A stretch of 64,000 nucleotides of DNA from the NCBI GenBank assembly GCA_017590115.1, contig JAGGNK010010225.1, positions 930,001-994,000 of the forward strand, written 5' to 3'. Position 1 is the stretch's first letter. Each line of letters begins with the position of its first letter. This DNA is from Montifringilla adamsi (Eukaryota > Chordata > Aves > Passeriformes > Passeridae). Both the position numbers and the translations under genes were made by a program. Under the pieces are notes generated by a model. It saw only the letters and a list, made by a program, of their open reading frames with translations. It made no database searches and was not told the DNA's origin. This document shows positions 36,501 to 47,875 of the stretch, one piece after another.

Positions 36501-39500
36501 AAATAAGTCACATGGTTGTGTGAGAGCAAGAAAACTGTTTAGTAACATCCATCGCTAGACTCTATGAGGCAAAGTCATGATTTAATCTGTAACTTACAGA
36601 TTTGTAAAGTACAGAGGACAAAAGCCTCCATAGAAGTGACTGAGATAGCAAAACCCATGAATTTGAAGCCAAAGAGTTCTGCCATCTAAGTAAAAGGTTC
36701 CCCTCCTATATTTGTTTCCTATATATTACATTGTTTTGTTAGTATTTCAACTAATTACATGCAGCCTCCATTACACATTCCCTCCTCTGCTTCTGGATAA
36801 CAAAGCAGAGACTACCCAGATTAGGAGGGGTAAAAAAAAAAAAGGTGGGCATTTTATTTTTGGATACATGGTAATTTCAGGAAATAACTTGGTGGAGAAC
36901 CTACAAATATATCAGCTTGCACACAGCCAAAGGATCCCAAGACCTTCAGTAGGAGCACCTGCAAGCTCATCTGAGTGGTTTAGGAATGATTCTTAGAAGA
37001 GTGCTGTTGACTATGAAAGCCAAGAACACATCCCATTTCCAGTTTGCCTCCCTGGCATCAATGAGGCAACTAGGAAAAAGTAATTTGGTGTCCATGCTGC
37101 AGATTTTGGTGGTGTTACAGCACTTGAGTCTCTAGTACCTTATCAAGCATTGAAATTTATCCCCTGCCACACAAATACCAGGGATGTGGAATCCTACAGT
37201 ATGTCAACTGTAAACGGTGTGTAAACACTTATGGAAGTCAAAGTACAAAATACTGTCCCCATGGAGGGGAAACACAAAAGCAGATGCTGTCAGACAGGAT
37301 CATCATACTTGGGAAGTTTATGCTTCAGGAAAGCATGGTCAATCAGGAGTTTTAAGTAAAGGTCAGCAGAAGGGGGACAGGATGTTTAAGTGCTACTGTA
37401 AGAGCAGAGGAACTCAGGAGATAATAAAGCAGGGACATGTGAAGCAGCCCCCAAGCACAAGTATGCCCATGCCTCTTGCTCCTCACTCCCAGCCAGGACA
37501 AGAGTGCTCAAGAGTGGCCATTACCATAAGGTGCTAACAGAACTTGGGCAACACTTTGTTGTATTTCATCTTCACCATAGGCAGCAAAAAGCACATTGGA
37601 ACCAAGTTTCACTGCCAGGATTTTAAGGCTATGTTTGTATACTGGAATTGCAGCAGTATCAGAGGCAAGAGAACAGTACTGAAGTAGTGCTTTCACTGGG
37701 CTTATTATGCCCTGCTCCCTTGTTTTCACTAGCCCAGATTTCTACTGAAATTGTCAGTGATGAACTGCTCTGAACAAACAATCCTTGTGCACCAGAAGCA
37801 CCATGCTGTGCAGGCACATCTCAAAAGCTGCAACAAGCACATGGCAGCAGGCAAAGTTGTGGAGATTCCATTCCAAGCTCTGTCTTAGACCCTGCAAGAA
37901 GTCATGCTATTCCTTGCTTTGTTTAACCAGGTGGTCTTTTAGACTTCAGCCTGGGAGCAACTTGCTCAGGGTTCCTTGAATGGCTCTTAATTACCAGGCA
38001 CAGGTAGAACATTCTACACCATGCATTGTAAAGGTGCAGGCAGGCTCTCCCATTCAAAGGGGGAAACTATAACCCCAGCTCCCTGCTTGGGTGTTCCCCA
38101 AGCTCACAGAAGCGTACATCCTTAGAAGAGAAGACATGTCAAATAACTTCCTCAAAAGGTCCCTTTGCCTGTATTAAAGATCTCTCTGCTGCTGTCTTGT
38201 CCGTATCGCTTCCTTTTCTGCTACAACTGGAGTCTACAGATGTATACAGACAGACATTGATGTCAGTCTCAAAGGAAATTCTCCCTAAAGTAATGGGAAA
38301 AACACCACAGGACAAACACAGATTTTAGAATCTTAAGAGAGACAGAAAATTGGGAAGACAGGTTATAAAAAAATAAAAGAAGCATGACCTATTGACTTCA
38401 AATCAAGGTCCACAGATTGTTAAAATACCCCAAAAAAGTAGCTTTAGCTTGAAAACAAAGCTGTTTTAATCACAGAAGTGTCAGAAGTCAATACACATAC
38501 TGTGAAATAGAATTCACACATTAAAATCGAAAGCATCTTCTTGATTCCAAAACCATAGCTTCCACACAGCTCTTTACCAAAAATTAGCTAATTTTCAGTA
38601 GCTCTCTAAAGTAGCAGAAGACAGCAAAAGTTAAGTCACCTACTTATCCAGCGAACTTAGATTGCAAGTGTTCATTTTCCACACTATTCCCCAAACTTCG
38701 TCTCCAGGGCTCTGAGCAATGGTAGCTGTACCTCCATGCCAGACAGAACTTGTCCTGCCTTGATGATGGCCAAACTCGAGCTTAAAATCCTGCAAATGAA
38801 AGCAATGCAGATAATCAATTTCCACTTGAAATAAGGGCCATTGGCTATTCTTGACATGAAAGAAGCAGCCAAAGGATAGTAGTACAAGTAGCCAGTTGGA
38901 GACACAGAAGGAAGAACAGACAGGTGCCACCTGGTGCCACCTACCTGGTGCCAAACCCTTTGCAGGTTTTTGTGATAAGACTTAAATGCTACTATGGCAG
39001 GATCCAGGAAAATAGTAAAGGTAAAGAAGTCTGCAAGATGGTGAGCTTTGGGTCCTGTCCTCATGCACTAATAAGAATACCCAATTATAAAATACCATCC
39101 CTTGTATTTTACAATGTTTTGTGCTATCTCATCACTCATCTGGAACATGCTTGGGTATTTTTAAGTCAAGGCATATGTCTCCTTCAGTGAGCTTATTCAG
39201 GTTTTTGCAAGTAGAATCATTCTTTTAGAAAACAAGTATCACTTTTTCTTACAGCAATATCAGTATATGGAAAAGAGAACAATGGGTTATTGAATGGTAT
39301 CAATGCAATTTCTCACATAACTCAATACACTCAGTATCCTCTCCTACTTATTAACCAATTTGTGGATCCTTCCCTAGCAGTACAGAAGGGAACCACCCCC
39401 CCAGTCCAAACCAAGCTTTAAGGAAGACTACCTGCTTAACAACAACAAAAACAGAACTCAAACCTATGCAGCCCCACAGCTTTGTATATTTCTTACAACC

Positions 39501-42045
39501 ACCCTCTTGAACTTATGATTTTGGTTTGAAACATACACATGTACACATTAATATCCCCTCTGAGACACATCACTCTCTTGTAATATGTCCTAATAGATGC
39601 AGGAAAAATGTTGAAAAAAAATAAAGCAGTTGGAGGCATACACAGAGAACACCTATCAATTTTTGTGTGTGTGCATAAATGAGAGAAGTCTGGCAAAGCC
39701 ACGCTGTTTACTCTAGCAAGAGTCATCTTCCTGCCCCATAAAACGTCTCCTATTTAACCAATTTCACTAGAAAAGGTTTACTTAGACGCACCGAGTTATT
39801 TGCACAAAAGTCCAGTCAAGTCACAGACTGAAGTTACAGATGAGGACAAGTAATTGCAGGGCAGCCCCAAGGAAATACCTGGATAGAATCAACAACTCTC
39901 ACTGCAGTCTCTTTTGAAAAAAAAAAAGAGAAGGGGAAAAAAACCCACCAATTTTTACTTTATTCCTCCAGTTATATTTTCTTGGACCTGACCTGCACTG
40001 GATAGCTGCAAGGAGCTGTAAAAAATCATCAGGCATCACCCCAAAACAGCAACAGAGATCACACAGAAACACAGAAACAGCACAGCTCGCTCTGGTTCTG
40101 GGAGCAGGAAACTCTACGTTACACCATGTGCATCATGTTAAGTAACGTCTAAGTTACACCCAGCTGCATCAGGCACTGCTGGGAAGATGGGAAAAAACAC
40201 AGTAGATACTTTTTTGGGTCAAGAAATTGGTCTTTGGTCCTTCTAAGTACCATTGTAATACCCTTTCTGTTACACATCCCATTTCTTAATAGCTTTTGGC
40301 TGAAGATTAACAAAGCTTTAAAAATTAAAATTAGAGGGAAGTTTAGCTAAAGTTAAACTGAAGTTTTTATTTTTGTTTAGGATCCCAAGCACCCGGTTAA
40401 CACTGTTTCTCCTTTTTTTTAAGCCCAAGTGTAACTAACATAGACCAATTAACAGGAATCAGCTCCAACCTTCCTGAAGTCCCTCACTTCCTAGCATCAG
40501 TGATTTTCCAGCTGGAAGCAAGGGAGGTGTCGGCAGGGAACATAGCAATCGGTCAAAGGCCAGCTAGAGAAGGCAGCCAGCCTGCAGTGGGGCAAGACAA
40601 GCTTACTGGCTAACCTGGAAATCGATCTCAAGAAGCTTGCTTTTATTCAAAGATAAGCACACACTACTAGTGCCTTTCTCCCTGCCTTCCACATCTGATC
40701 CTGCAAGGCACTGGGCTCTCAGCACGCTCAGTGGAGGGGTAGCTGTAAGTTCCTCACACTTTACAGCAGCAGGCCTTAGCTGCCAGGTTGATAGTCCCAA
40801 GAGACACCAAGTATCTGATTATGGGGAGTTTATTAGTGACAAGTTTTTGGAACTTCTTCATACACTCTAACATAGATAATTTCCTGCCAGTTACGCCACG
40901 AGAACCTTCAAGTCATCTTTAAGTGGTGTCAATTGATGCTCTGCTCCTCCAAGCATCCTTCCAGTTGCACAGATCTGTACATCAACAGCTTTAATAACCA
41001 CAGGCGTGTGTTTCCAAGCCTACACTAAAGCCAAGGTGATACAATGGCATTTAATAACCCCGGCAGGGAGAGAACTGCCCTGTAGGGTGTATGAAGGTGT
41101 CAGCTGCAGGTGTGCAGAGCTGGGTGAAAGCTCCCATCTGCCCGTCACACAGCACAGGCAGAGCTCCTCGCCTGTACCAGGGATGCCTCCCACTAGACTG
41201 GTTTGCTCAAAGCCCCATCAGCCTGGTCTTGATCATTACCTGGGATGGGGCTTCCACAACTTCTCTGGGCAACCTGTTCCAATGCCTCACCACCCTCACA
41301 GTAAAGAATACTTCCTGCTACTTTATATTTCAAAGTCCGTAGTGCTTTACACACGGGCCATGGGTCATGGCTGGCAGCCTGGAAGGTTAAGTCCTGTCAA
41401 ATGACTCCGCAGCAGTGGGACTACCACAAACATTCCTTCTGCTGTGGGCAGCCCCGGCAGCAGGCCCTGGATCAAGAAGTACAGGATAGCCAGGGTTGGA
41501 AGGGACCTCCCTCCCGAGATCATCTGTCCAACCCCTCCTGCCAAGACAGGGTCACCTCGAGCAGGTGACACAGGAACGTGCCCAGGAGGGTATGGAATGT
41601 CTCCAGAGAGGGAGATTCCACAAGCTCCCTGGGCAGCCTGTTCACTACTCTGCCTCCCTCGACGCAAAGAAGTTACTTCTCATGCAGAGGTGAAACTTCC
41701 GTTTTAGTTTACGTCCATCGCTCCTTATCCTGTCACTGGGCACCACGGTACAGAACCTGGCACCATAACCTCGACGAGGACCCCCCGCCTGATCCTCCCG
41801 TGGGAGGGACGGACAGGCTGCAGCACCGCACCGCAGGCAGCCGCGGCGACACTCGGGCTCCCTGCAGGAATGCCGGGCTCCCTCAGCCCCCCCGCGGCCC
41901 CGCCAGCCGCCCCCTCACGCACCTGCAGGCGCGCCAGGGCGCAGAGCGCGGCCGAGGGGTTGCGCAGCAGCAGCCGCTCCCGCAGCAGGTTGCTGCCGTA
42001 CGCGTAGTACAGGAACCAGCAGCCGCTCTCGCCGCCCGGCTCCAT
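33354..42045 (-). CDS. GGCT: GGCT, gamma-glutamylcyclotransferase (whole coding region, 4 exons)
   Basis: Cytosolic enzyme that converts gamma-glutamyl amino acids to 5-oxoproline and the free amino acid, part of glutathione turnover. Joined exons 42045-41923, 38789-38644, 35562-35427 and 33503-33354 give 555 nt, 184 aa plus stop, close to human (188 aa). The family signature YGSNL is at residues 16-20 and forms the substrate loop. The catalytic Glu of the human enzyme (Glu98) corresponds to Glu92 in LDKQEGV. WHGGTATI and SPGDEVWGIVWKMN are strongly conserved, as is PPSPQYKK near the C-terminus. All junctions are GT-AG with consistent phases (0, 2, 0). The gene starts in a CpG island and lies upstream of NOD1 on the same strand, as in mammals. 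No disabling change seen. Confidence 0.96.
33504..35426 (-). other. GGCT: GGCT intron 3
   Basis: About 1.9 kb without recognisable genes. It contains an AAAAC/poly(A) low-complexity tract at 34277-34322. Confidence 0.7.
34277..34322. repeat. (AAAAC)n / poly(A) low-complexity tract
   Basis: Repeated AAAAC units running into about 20 A's inside GGCT intron 3. Confidence 0.9.
35427..35562 (-). CDS. GGCT: GGCT coding exon 3 with catalytic Glu
   Basis: Encodes the end of codon 90 to residue 135: QEGVEDGIYVPVEVNV onward to PPSPQYKK. Glu92 is the expected general acid/base residue. Acceptor cttttacag, donor gtaggtgt, phase 0 at the end. Confidence 0.95.
35563..38643 (-). other. GGCT: GGCT intron 2
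   Basis: About 3.1 kb. I see no gene, no clear transposon and no strong internal repeat; only short A/T runs such as the one near 36128-36140. Confidence 0.65.
38644..38789 (-). CDS. GGCT: GGCT coding exon 2
   Basis: Encodes residues 42-90, DFKLEFGHHQGRTSSVWHGG onward to SSLDK. Acceptor ttcatttgcag. The donor is gtaggtga after AA, so the Lys90 codon is split (phase 2). The competing donor gtgact six bases later would leave a TAG stop in frame and is rejected. Confidence 0.95.
41175..41345 (-). mobile_element. CR1 LINE fragment, sense on minus strand
   Basis: The plus strand carries the complement of the CR1 3' UTR block: CTGGGATGGGGCTTCCACAA, CTTCTCTGGGCAACCTGTTC, CACCACCCTCACAGTAAAGA. It is 5'- and 3'-truncated. 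Confidence 0.9.
41480..41785 (-). mobile_element. CR1 LINE 3' end, sense on minus strand
   Basis: The complement of the CR1 3' end is clear: GGTTGGAAGGGACCTCC, ATCATCTGTCCAACCC, CTCCCTGGGCAGCCTGTTC, GTCCATCGCTCCTTATCCTG. It ends only about 140 bp from the GGCT exon 1 donor. Confidence 0.92.
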
Positions 42046-42400
42046 CAGCCCGGCCCCGTAGGGTACGGTACGGCACGGCCCGGCCCGGCCCGGCCCCGCC
42101 GCCGCTTTAACGCCGCCCTCCCGCCTCGCCTTCCCCGCTGTTTCCGCCGCCGCCAGGCAGCCGGCGCAGAGCGGGGCCGCGACGCACAGCGGCGGCAGCA
42201 GAGCCCGGGCAAGGCCTCAGGCGGGCTCCCGGCGGGGCCGTGACGCGGGCAGCAGCGCTCCGCCCCTCCATCCGTCCGTCCGACAAGCCATCCATCCATC
42301 CAGCCGGGAGCCGGGAGCCGGGAGCGGCGCTGGACCGGAGCCCCCGCGGCTCTCAGGGCTGCCGGGCTGAGGGGCACAAGCCGTGAGCTCGGCGGTTCAG
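41790..42400 (-). promoter_or_regulatory. GGCT: CpG island, GGCT promoter and 5' UTR
   Basis: A strongly GC- and CpG-rich block covers GGCT coding exon 1 and extends about 350 bp upstream. It includes CGGCC tandem units (42073-42096), CCATCC repeats and a GCCGGGA tandem (about 42285-42325). No TATA box is obvious. Open frames across it are GC artefacts. Confidence 0.8.
41923..42045 (-). CDS. GGCT: GGCT coding exon 1
   Basis: Encodes residues 1-41, from MEPGGESGCW through the FLYYAYGSNL substrate loop to ALARLQ. The donor is gtgcgtga, phase 0. The N-terminus is shorter than the human one before the FLYF/FLYY motif. The ATG has G at +4 but C at -3; it is the only in-frame Met before the conserved domain. 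Confidence 0.95.
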
Positions 42401-42411
42401 TCTCCTCGTTC

Positions 42412-42465
42412 GTCTGGCTTAGCTCGTAACACTGAAGTCTTGTTTTGAACAGCAGGGAAAAGAAC
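42412..42465 (-). repeat. Copy A of a diverged inverted repeat (partner 44266-44319)
   Basis: Read on the minus strand, these 54 bases match 44266-44319 on the plus strand at 48 of 54 positions without gaps, and weaker similarity continues upstream of both copies. The copies lie about 1.8 kb apart, head to head. Probably two members of an unidentified dispersed repeat. Confidence 0.8.
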
Positions 42466-42490
42466 CCACGTTTTAGGAGAAAACTTTCAC

Positions 42491-42525
42491 TTTTTTTTTT
42501 TTTTTTTTTTTGGGGGGGGGGGGGG
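42491..42525. repeat. Poly(T)-poly(G) tract
   Basis: 21 T's followed directly by 14 G's, about 450 bp upstream of the GGCT start codon; another T run follows near 42534-42547. Such tracts are prone to length error in assemblies. Confidence 0.9.
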
Positions 42526-44265
42526 TTGTTTGATTTTTTTTTTTTTTGTTTTGTTTTCATTTGGGTTTTTTTGTGTAGAATATCGAAGGTTCCAATAATT
42601 TAAAAAGTGTTATGGAAGGCTGGTTGGCTCTCTTTTAGAAGAATGCCATTTTGATATGAAAGAGTATCACTAAATTGCTACGTGCTTCATTATAATCCCC
42701 ACGTAATATTTTTCTGTGTAGAAGGAAACGTCCACCTCAGCTCGCAAGGAGCAGCTCAGAGAAAGCCGGATCAGGTGGCACAGCAGGCACTAAAGCCTGG
42801 AAAACCTGCCTGTTCCAGCATCTCAGCTGCCTCCTGAGGGGCATCCTCCGTGGGGAGGAATGGGCTGTCAGCAAGCAGGGCCTGCAGCCCCTGGAACCGC
42901 AAAGAGCATCCTGGCCACCTCTGAGATACAGACAGTGATGATCTGTGAATACATTCCATGAGAAGCAAAGTAGAGCAGCTTTCCCAGCTGGGAGCGCTCA
43001 GAGCAGAGTGTGATGGGAATGTGTAAAGGTAAAAGGTGAGAAGATGCTGGTGTGTGGGCAGGCAGAGCTGCACACCCATGTATGGAGGCACCTCCTCTCC
43101 TTCCCTGACAAAAGCAGTGCTGGAATGGGACAGGAGGAGCCCTTTTCTGCTGGCTGCTGAAGCAATATATAGATATGTATAACACAGCCGTGGAAAGCTG
43201 TAATTAGCAATAATGTAACCGTTAATGGTGAGATACCACTCATTAATGCAGGTAAAATAGCCCTCAGAGCAAGCTGGCTTCCTGAGCAGAGGCAGCTGCT
43301 GCAGGATTTAGCACAGAATCCCTGGCAGCACAGTGCCTGGCCTCTCTGGGCACATCCCCATCCTGCAATATAGAAGGAAAGCAGCTCCTTCCTTCAATTA
43401 TGTGTTCAGTACTCCATTCAAGTCCGTGCTTTAGTTTTCCCAACACAGGCATTGGGAAAGACAGATTCATCATGAAGCACGTAAAGTGACAAAAGTGATT
43501 CTGATCCTTCCTGACTAGTGCCTTTCTATTTTTAGGGATTATTTTTCTTGTGTAGGAATCAAGTATTGTAAAGTGAGAGGGATTACACAGGTCACAGGAA
43601 TAGAAAGCAAAACTCCCTCACTCTCACTCTTTTCAATAACCAGTAGCTGAGCCTGTCTTTTGAAAACCTGCTTCTGGTATATGCTTTTAGTCCCTTTTCC
43701 CTAAGGACATGCAAACTCCATGAGAATTGTCTCTCTCTCATCTTCCATCAGCTTCTGGACTGTTGCCTAATTTCAACCAGAAAGCAAGGGGTTTCAAAGA
43801 TATCTAAGTTTCTGCTGATCTCAAGGAAAGAGTCAAGAGGATGGCTGTGAGACAGCAGGGATCTCACGAGGGAAGCTTCCAGAGGAGCTTGTAAATCCCA
43901 AGGTACTAAGCTTGCTGGTGAACAGGTTTTCCAGCCTAGGTTCTTGCTGCACTACACATTTGGGCTTTACATGAGCTGTCCCTTGTGAGCTGAGGTGGAC
44001 ATTTCTTTCTAAGCAGAAAAAAACTTATATAGGAGTTGCAGTGAAGCATGTAACAATTGTTACTCTTTAATCTCAAAATGACTTTCTAAAAAAACCCTAA
44101 CCATCCTTTTGTAACACTTTTAAAGTTACTGAAACTTTTGACATTCTGCTCAGAAAAACCCATTCTTTTTATCAACACTCAGAGTTTCAACAACAATTGT
44201 GATGATTTTTCGTTCAAAAAGCATGTAGATTTTGAACAAGGTGAAGCTTTTCACCTAGTGCTTTT

Positions 44266-44319
44266 GTTCTTTTCCATGATGTTCAAATCAAGACTTCAGT
44301 GTTATGAGCTAAGGCAGAT
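44266..44319 (+). repeat. Copy B of a diverged inverted repeat (partner 42412-42465)
   Basis: Plus-strand partner of copy A, 48 of 54 positions identical to the reverse complement of 42412-42465. Confidence 0.8.
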
Positions 44320-46053
44320 GATTGACAAATGAGCCCTGATCTCATGGCTGGGTTTGTATACTGGAAAACCTCTGTTAGCAAAGGCAGCTAGAAAAATTAC
44401 CCTGACATTTATGGTAAGATAATCAGTGTAAAATACTGCCACTTGCAATTCCAAGTATTCCATCCTTCAAAAAGGCCTTTTCAAATTAAAATCTTTTGAG
44501 GTTTCCATTTTCTGCCGTCTGTACTGAATACCAAGCTTATTCTCTTACCAAGAAACATGAGCCAATATTTCCAGGAGTGTGGTTTTGGTATGCATGGTGT
44601 CTAGACATAACATGATACTAACTCAGGTGCTATTTGAACTACCTAGGTAAACTTTAGATCTATGGTGATTATTTTTTTGAAACAGATTCAATCAATTTGC
44701 ACTTCTGAAATCCATTTCTTCCCAGCTGGCCAGTCTGATGGCAAGACAGCATGGGAGGGAAGTGAATTTGCTCTGGAGTGAAAGCTTTGCAAATCTTTCT
44801 GTTGATGTATCTCCAAGTCATGACCAAATGGCTGTATGTGCATAGGGAAATACTTGGGCACTATGTGCAGACCTTGCTTGGAAACCAAAAAACAGGGAGG
44901 AGGACCTTTCCTGTAGGAATTTGAGTAGAAACCTGACGGGCTTTGGTGGTATTATCAGATTTCACACTTCTGCTGCTTCGTGATCTTTTCAGGTGAAAAT
45001 TAACTCAATTAAATCTCTGAGAGAGGAGTCTGTTAAATGAAATCCTGGGGTTTTTTTTGTTTGGTTTTTTTTTTTTTTTTAAGTCAGTTCTAGGTGATCT
45101 CCAGAGCAGCTGACATGAGACCTGTGTTGACCTGTTTGAAGCCCCAAACAATTTGGAAGCATTGTTTCCCCTTGCATGTTGCTACAAAATCTGCGCAGAG
45201 TAAGCAGTCAGGAGTACGCCTCCCGTTCAGGACCTTCCCAAACATGGGCGAAAGCTCTGGATATCCACAGCTATTTGTGCATTGTCTGTGGAGAAGATCA
45301 ACAGGGTTGTTTATGCAAAGAAAGCAGGAATTTGTTTCCATCAGGTCTTTCACCTAGATGCAATATATTCCTGAGCATATCCTGTGTTTTAGGGGAGAGA
45401 AAAAGGAAATTAGGAAAAAATAAGGAATTAGGGAAAAAAATGGGATGCAATAGGATAAGTTAAACCTCCTGAAATGTCTGCCAGTCACTCAACATGCCTC
45501 CCCATCACTCCCTTTACACCCCATGGTTGTCACAGCATGAACTATAATTGATATTGAAGAAAGAAAAGAGAACCTGGAGGAATAATAAGGACAACTGATG
45601 CAAATGAGCTGCGTGTGCAGTCCTCCCCACAGCTTTTCACTCCTCTCTGAGGAGCCCTAGTAGGATGTGCTCTGCAATTAGTATTTCATCGAAATGATAG
45701 CTTTTTGCTGCGAGATGGTTACAGCTGGTGGTAACTTCTTAATAGTGTGCAAGGTCTGGGGGGGTCTACAGAGATTTCATGTTCATGCAAATGAATGCAA
45801 ATGATTTTACAAGGTGTCATTATGTTGCTGTGCTTGTTCCTTCCCTGCAATATGGGGACCATGCTGTCCTGCAGGAACTCAGCCTCTTTCCCTTCCCTGC
45901 TTGACAAAATAGCCACTGACCCAAGGCACTTGTGGTTTGGTCCCACTGACAACCAGGAGAAATATCCATCATTCATTTTGCAATTCTGTTCTCATGTGTT
46001 TCCACAAATAGTGCAGACATTTAGGAGAGGAATCATTAAAATGGCGCTGGGTC

Positions 46054-46111
46054 TGTGCACGTACCCACCTGCCTTTTTTTTTTTTTTTTTTTTTTTGTGC
46101 ACGTATCCACC

Positions 46112-46149
<38 letters not shown>
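46054..46149. repeat. Two tandem copies of a 20-bp unit each followed by poly(T)
   Basis: TGTGCACGTAYCCACCTGCC occurs at 46054-46073 and 46096-46115, differing at one base, followed by 23 and 34 T's respectively. This looks like a local tandem duplication or an assembly or slippage product around a homopolymer. Confidence 0.9.
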
Positions 46150-46152
<3 letters not shown>

Positions 46153-46452
46153 TCTGCCCCATGCCACTGTGAGTTTTGGGCCCATCCTGGGGCAGCCCTG
46201 AGCTCTCCCTGGCTGCTGCACACTCAGTGTGGTTCTGAGGTGTCACTGTGTGGTCAGTGCTATCTGAGGTCTACAGGAGTAGACTGTAGCAACTGGTGCA
46301 TCTGTGACTTCAGCAACTGGTTAATAAATCTTTCCAAATACATCTTGTTTCAAAGGAAAAATGCTGCGTTGTACTGCAGAGACTGTACCTGGCATGCAGT
46401 GTTTTTATCTTGCGTATGAATGTACAGTATGAACAACTTGAAAGTGGGAAAA

Positions 46453-46492
46453 AGAAAAATCCCTGTGTGTCAGAAAAAGAGGTTGACCCTGA
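46453..46492 (+). repeat. 40-bp exact direct repeat, copy 1
   Basis: Identical over 40 bp to 47666-47705 in the same orientation, 1,213 bp apart. The flanks are unrelated. Confidence 0.95.
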
Positions 46493-47665
46493 TCACCTTT
46501 GTGGATGTACATTCCAAATCTGTCTTTTTTTCCTAGGACCTAGTGTTTAACTTCCTTCATTGTAAAGCTCTGCTGAATGACAGCAGTTCTCTACTGATAC
46601 AATACAAATGGTTACAGGAGATTTTCTCAATCTCTTGATGATGAAATCTCTTCGTTTGCTGTGTCAAGAGGATTTGTCAGTGTGATGTTTCTGTGTCCTG
46701 TTGTCTCAGGATGCATTATCTTCTCCCACCACAGAAGTGATTACTCCTTCCAGAGGAGCAGTTCACATTGCCATCTGCTTCTGGCAGGGACTTGTTTCTC
46801 ACCAAATGCCAAACAGGTTTTCTCTGAAGTCTGTCAAGTACTTGAGCCTTTTCTCCCATGAAAGTTATGACTATCAAATTCAGACCAACAGATGAAAAGG
46901 CTGTATCCTGCTGTCTTTTGGCAGCTTTGCTATTTAGTGTTATTTTTACAATGTGCTTCTGGTTTGGTTTTTAAAAATTACCTTTAATACTTAGTATTAT
47001 TTATAAGTTGATGTTTATTTGCTTTATTCCCATCCTTTTACCTTCTGTAGATTGAGGGCACTCTTGTTTATTTCTCCTTTTATTCTCTTCCAACACAGAA
47101 AAATTATCAAATAAAGCCAGTTCCAGATGGTGTTTTCCAGTTCTGCATTAACCCTATGGCTTTACGGTCAAATCCTGAAGTGTATTTCACACAAATACTT
47201 CTGCTTTTGTACTGCCATGTCTGCAACCATTTCTGTGCTGCAAACCTTCAGCCTGCAGAAGACATCACATGGTCCAGCCCTGATGCAGGAATGTGTCTCA
47301 TAGCCACATCCTTTCCCAGAAGCAACATCACTGGACTTCTTGAACTCTGAGGGCAGCTATGAGATGTAGGGATGGAGAAAGGCAGTAGTATTTCCCTGAT
47401 TGTAAGAACAGTGCTAGAAGAGTTGCAGGAGCATGTGACATGGATGTCAAAACAGGCCCTGGTTGTACTGTTCCTCCCAGTTCTGCACAAAACACAGTAC
47501 GGATCCCCACTGAGTGATTCTGGGCAGAAATGTAACAATTACTGGTAAATCCAATTCAGTCCTTCCCCTGGGCTGGTGGCCTGTGTGGATGCTTTTGTTG
47601 TGGAACAAAGGAGCACTGTTTTTTCATTTGTTTTAAACTCATTTTAGCATGACATAAGCTAAACC

Positions 47666-47705
47666 AGAAAAATCCCTGTGTGTCAGAAAAAGAGGTTGAC
47701 CCTGA
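47666..47705 (+). repeat. 40-bp exact direct repeat, copy 2
   Basis: Second copy of the 46453-46492 sequence, about 170 bp upstream of a CR1 insertion. Confidence 0.95.
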
Positions 47706-47875
47706 GCATTGCATTGGTGGGACAACAGCAGTTTGAGCTCACTCTGTGGCTTGCCATTGCTCTGCTCCTCTGTGTAAGCAGATCTTTGAACAGTGACAAG
47801 ACCTGGTCCTGCTCAGATGCACAGAACTTGACTGAGGCGAGGGGGTTGGCTGTATTTTCCTCCCTTCCTCACTTG

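Larger units (their letters stand above)
38790..41922 (-). other. GGCT: GGCT intron 1
   Basis: About 3.1 kb. It holds two CR1 fragments near its 5' end (41175-41345 and 41480-41785) and a short tandem of a GGTGCCACCT-like unit near 38922-38952. No other gene seen. Confidence 0.7.
42526..47875. other. Intergenic DNA upstream of GGCT, no gene recognised
   Basis: No exon recognised. Contents: inverted repeat copy B (44266-44319), a region open on both strands at 45094-45353, a duplicated poly(T) unit (46054-46149) and a 40-bp direct repeat (46453 and 47666). Confidence 0.5.

Noticed and set aside
41725..42243. Long plus-strand frame across GGCT exon 1 and the upstream CR1
   Set aside because: Composed of CR1 sequence and antisense CpG island; not a gene.
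45969..46246. Lys-rich minus-strand frames
   Set aside because: They are translations of poly(A) tracts opposite the poly(T) repeats.
46493..47665. A 1.2-kb mobile insertion flanked by the 40-bp repeat as target duplication
   Set aside because: 40 bp is far longer than known target duplications and the interior shows no transposon ends or coding sequence.
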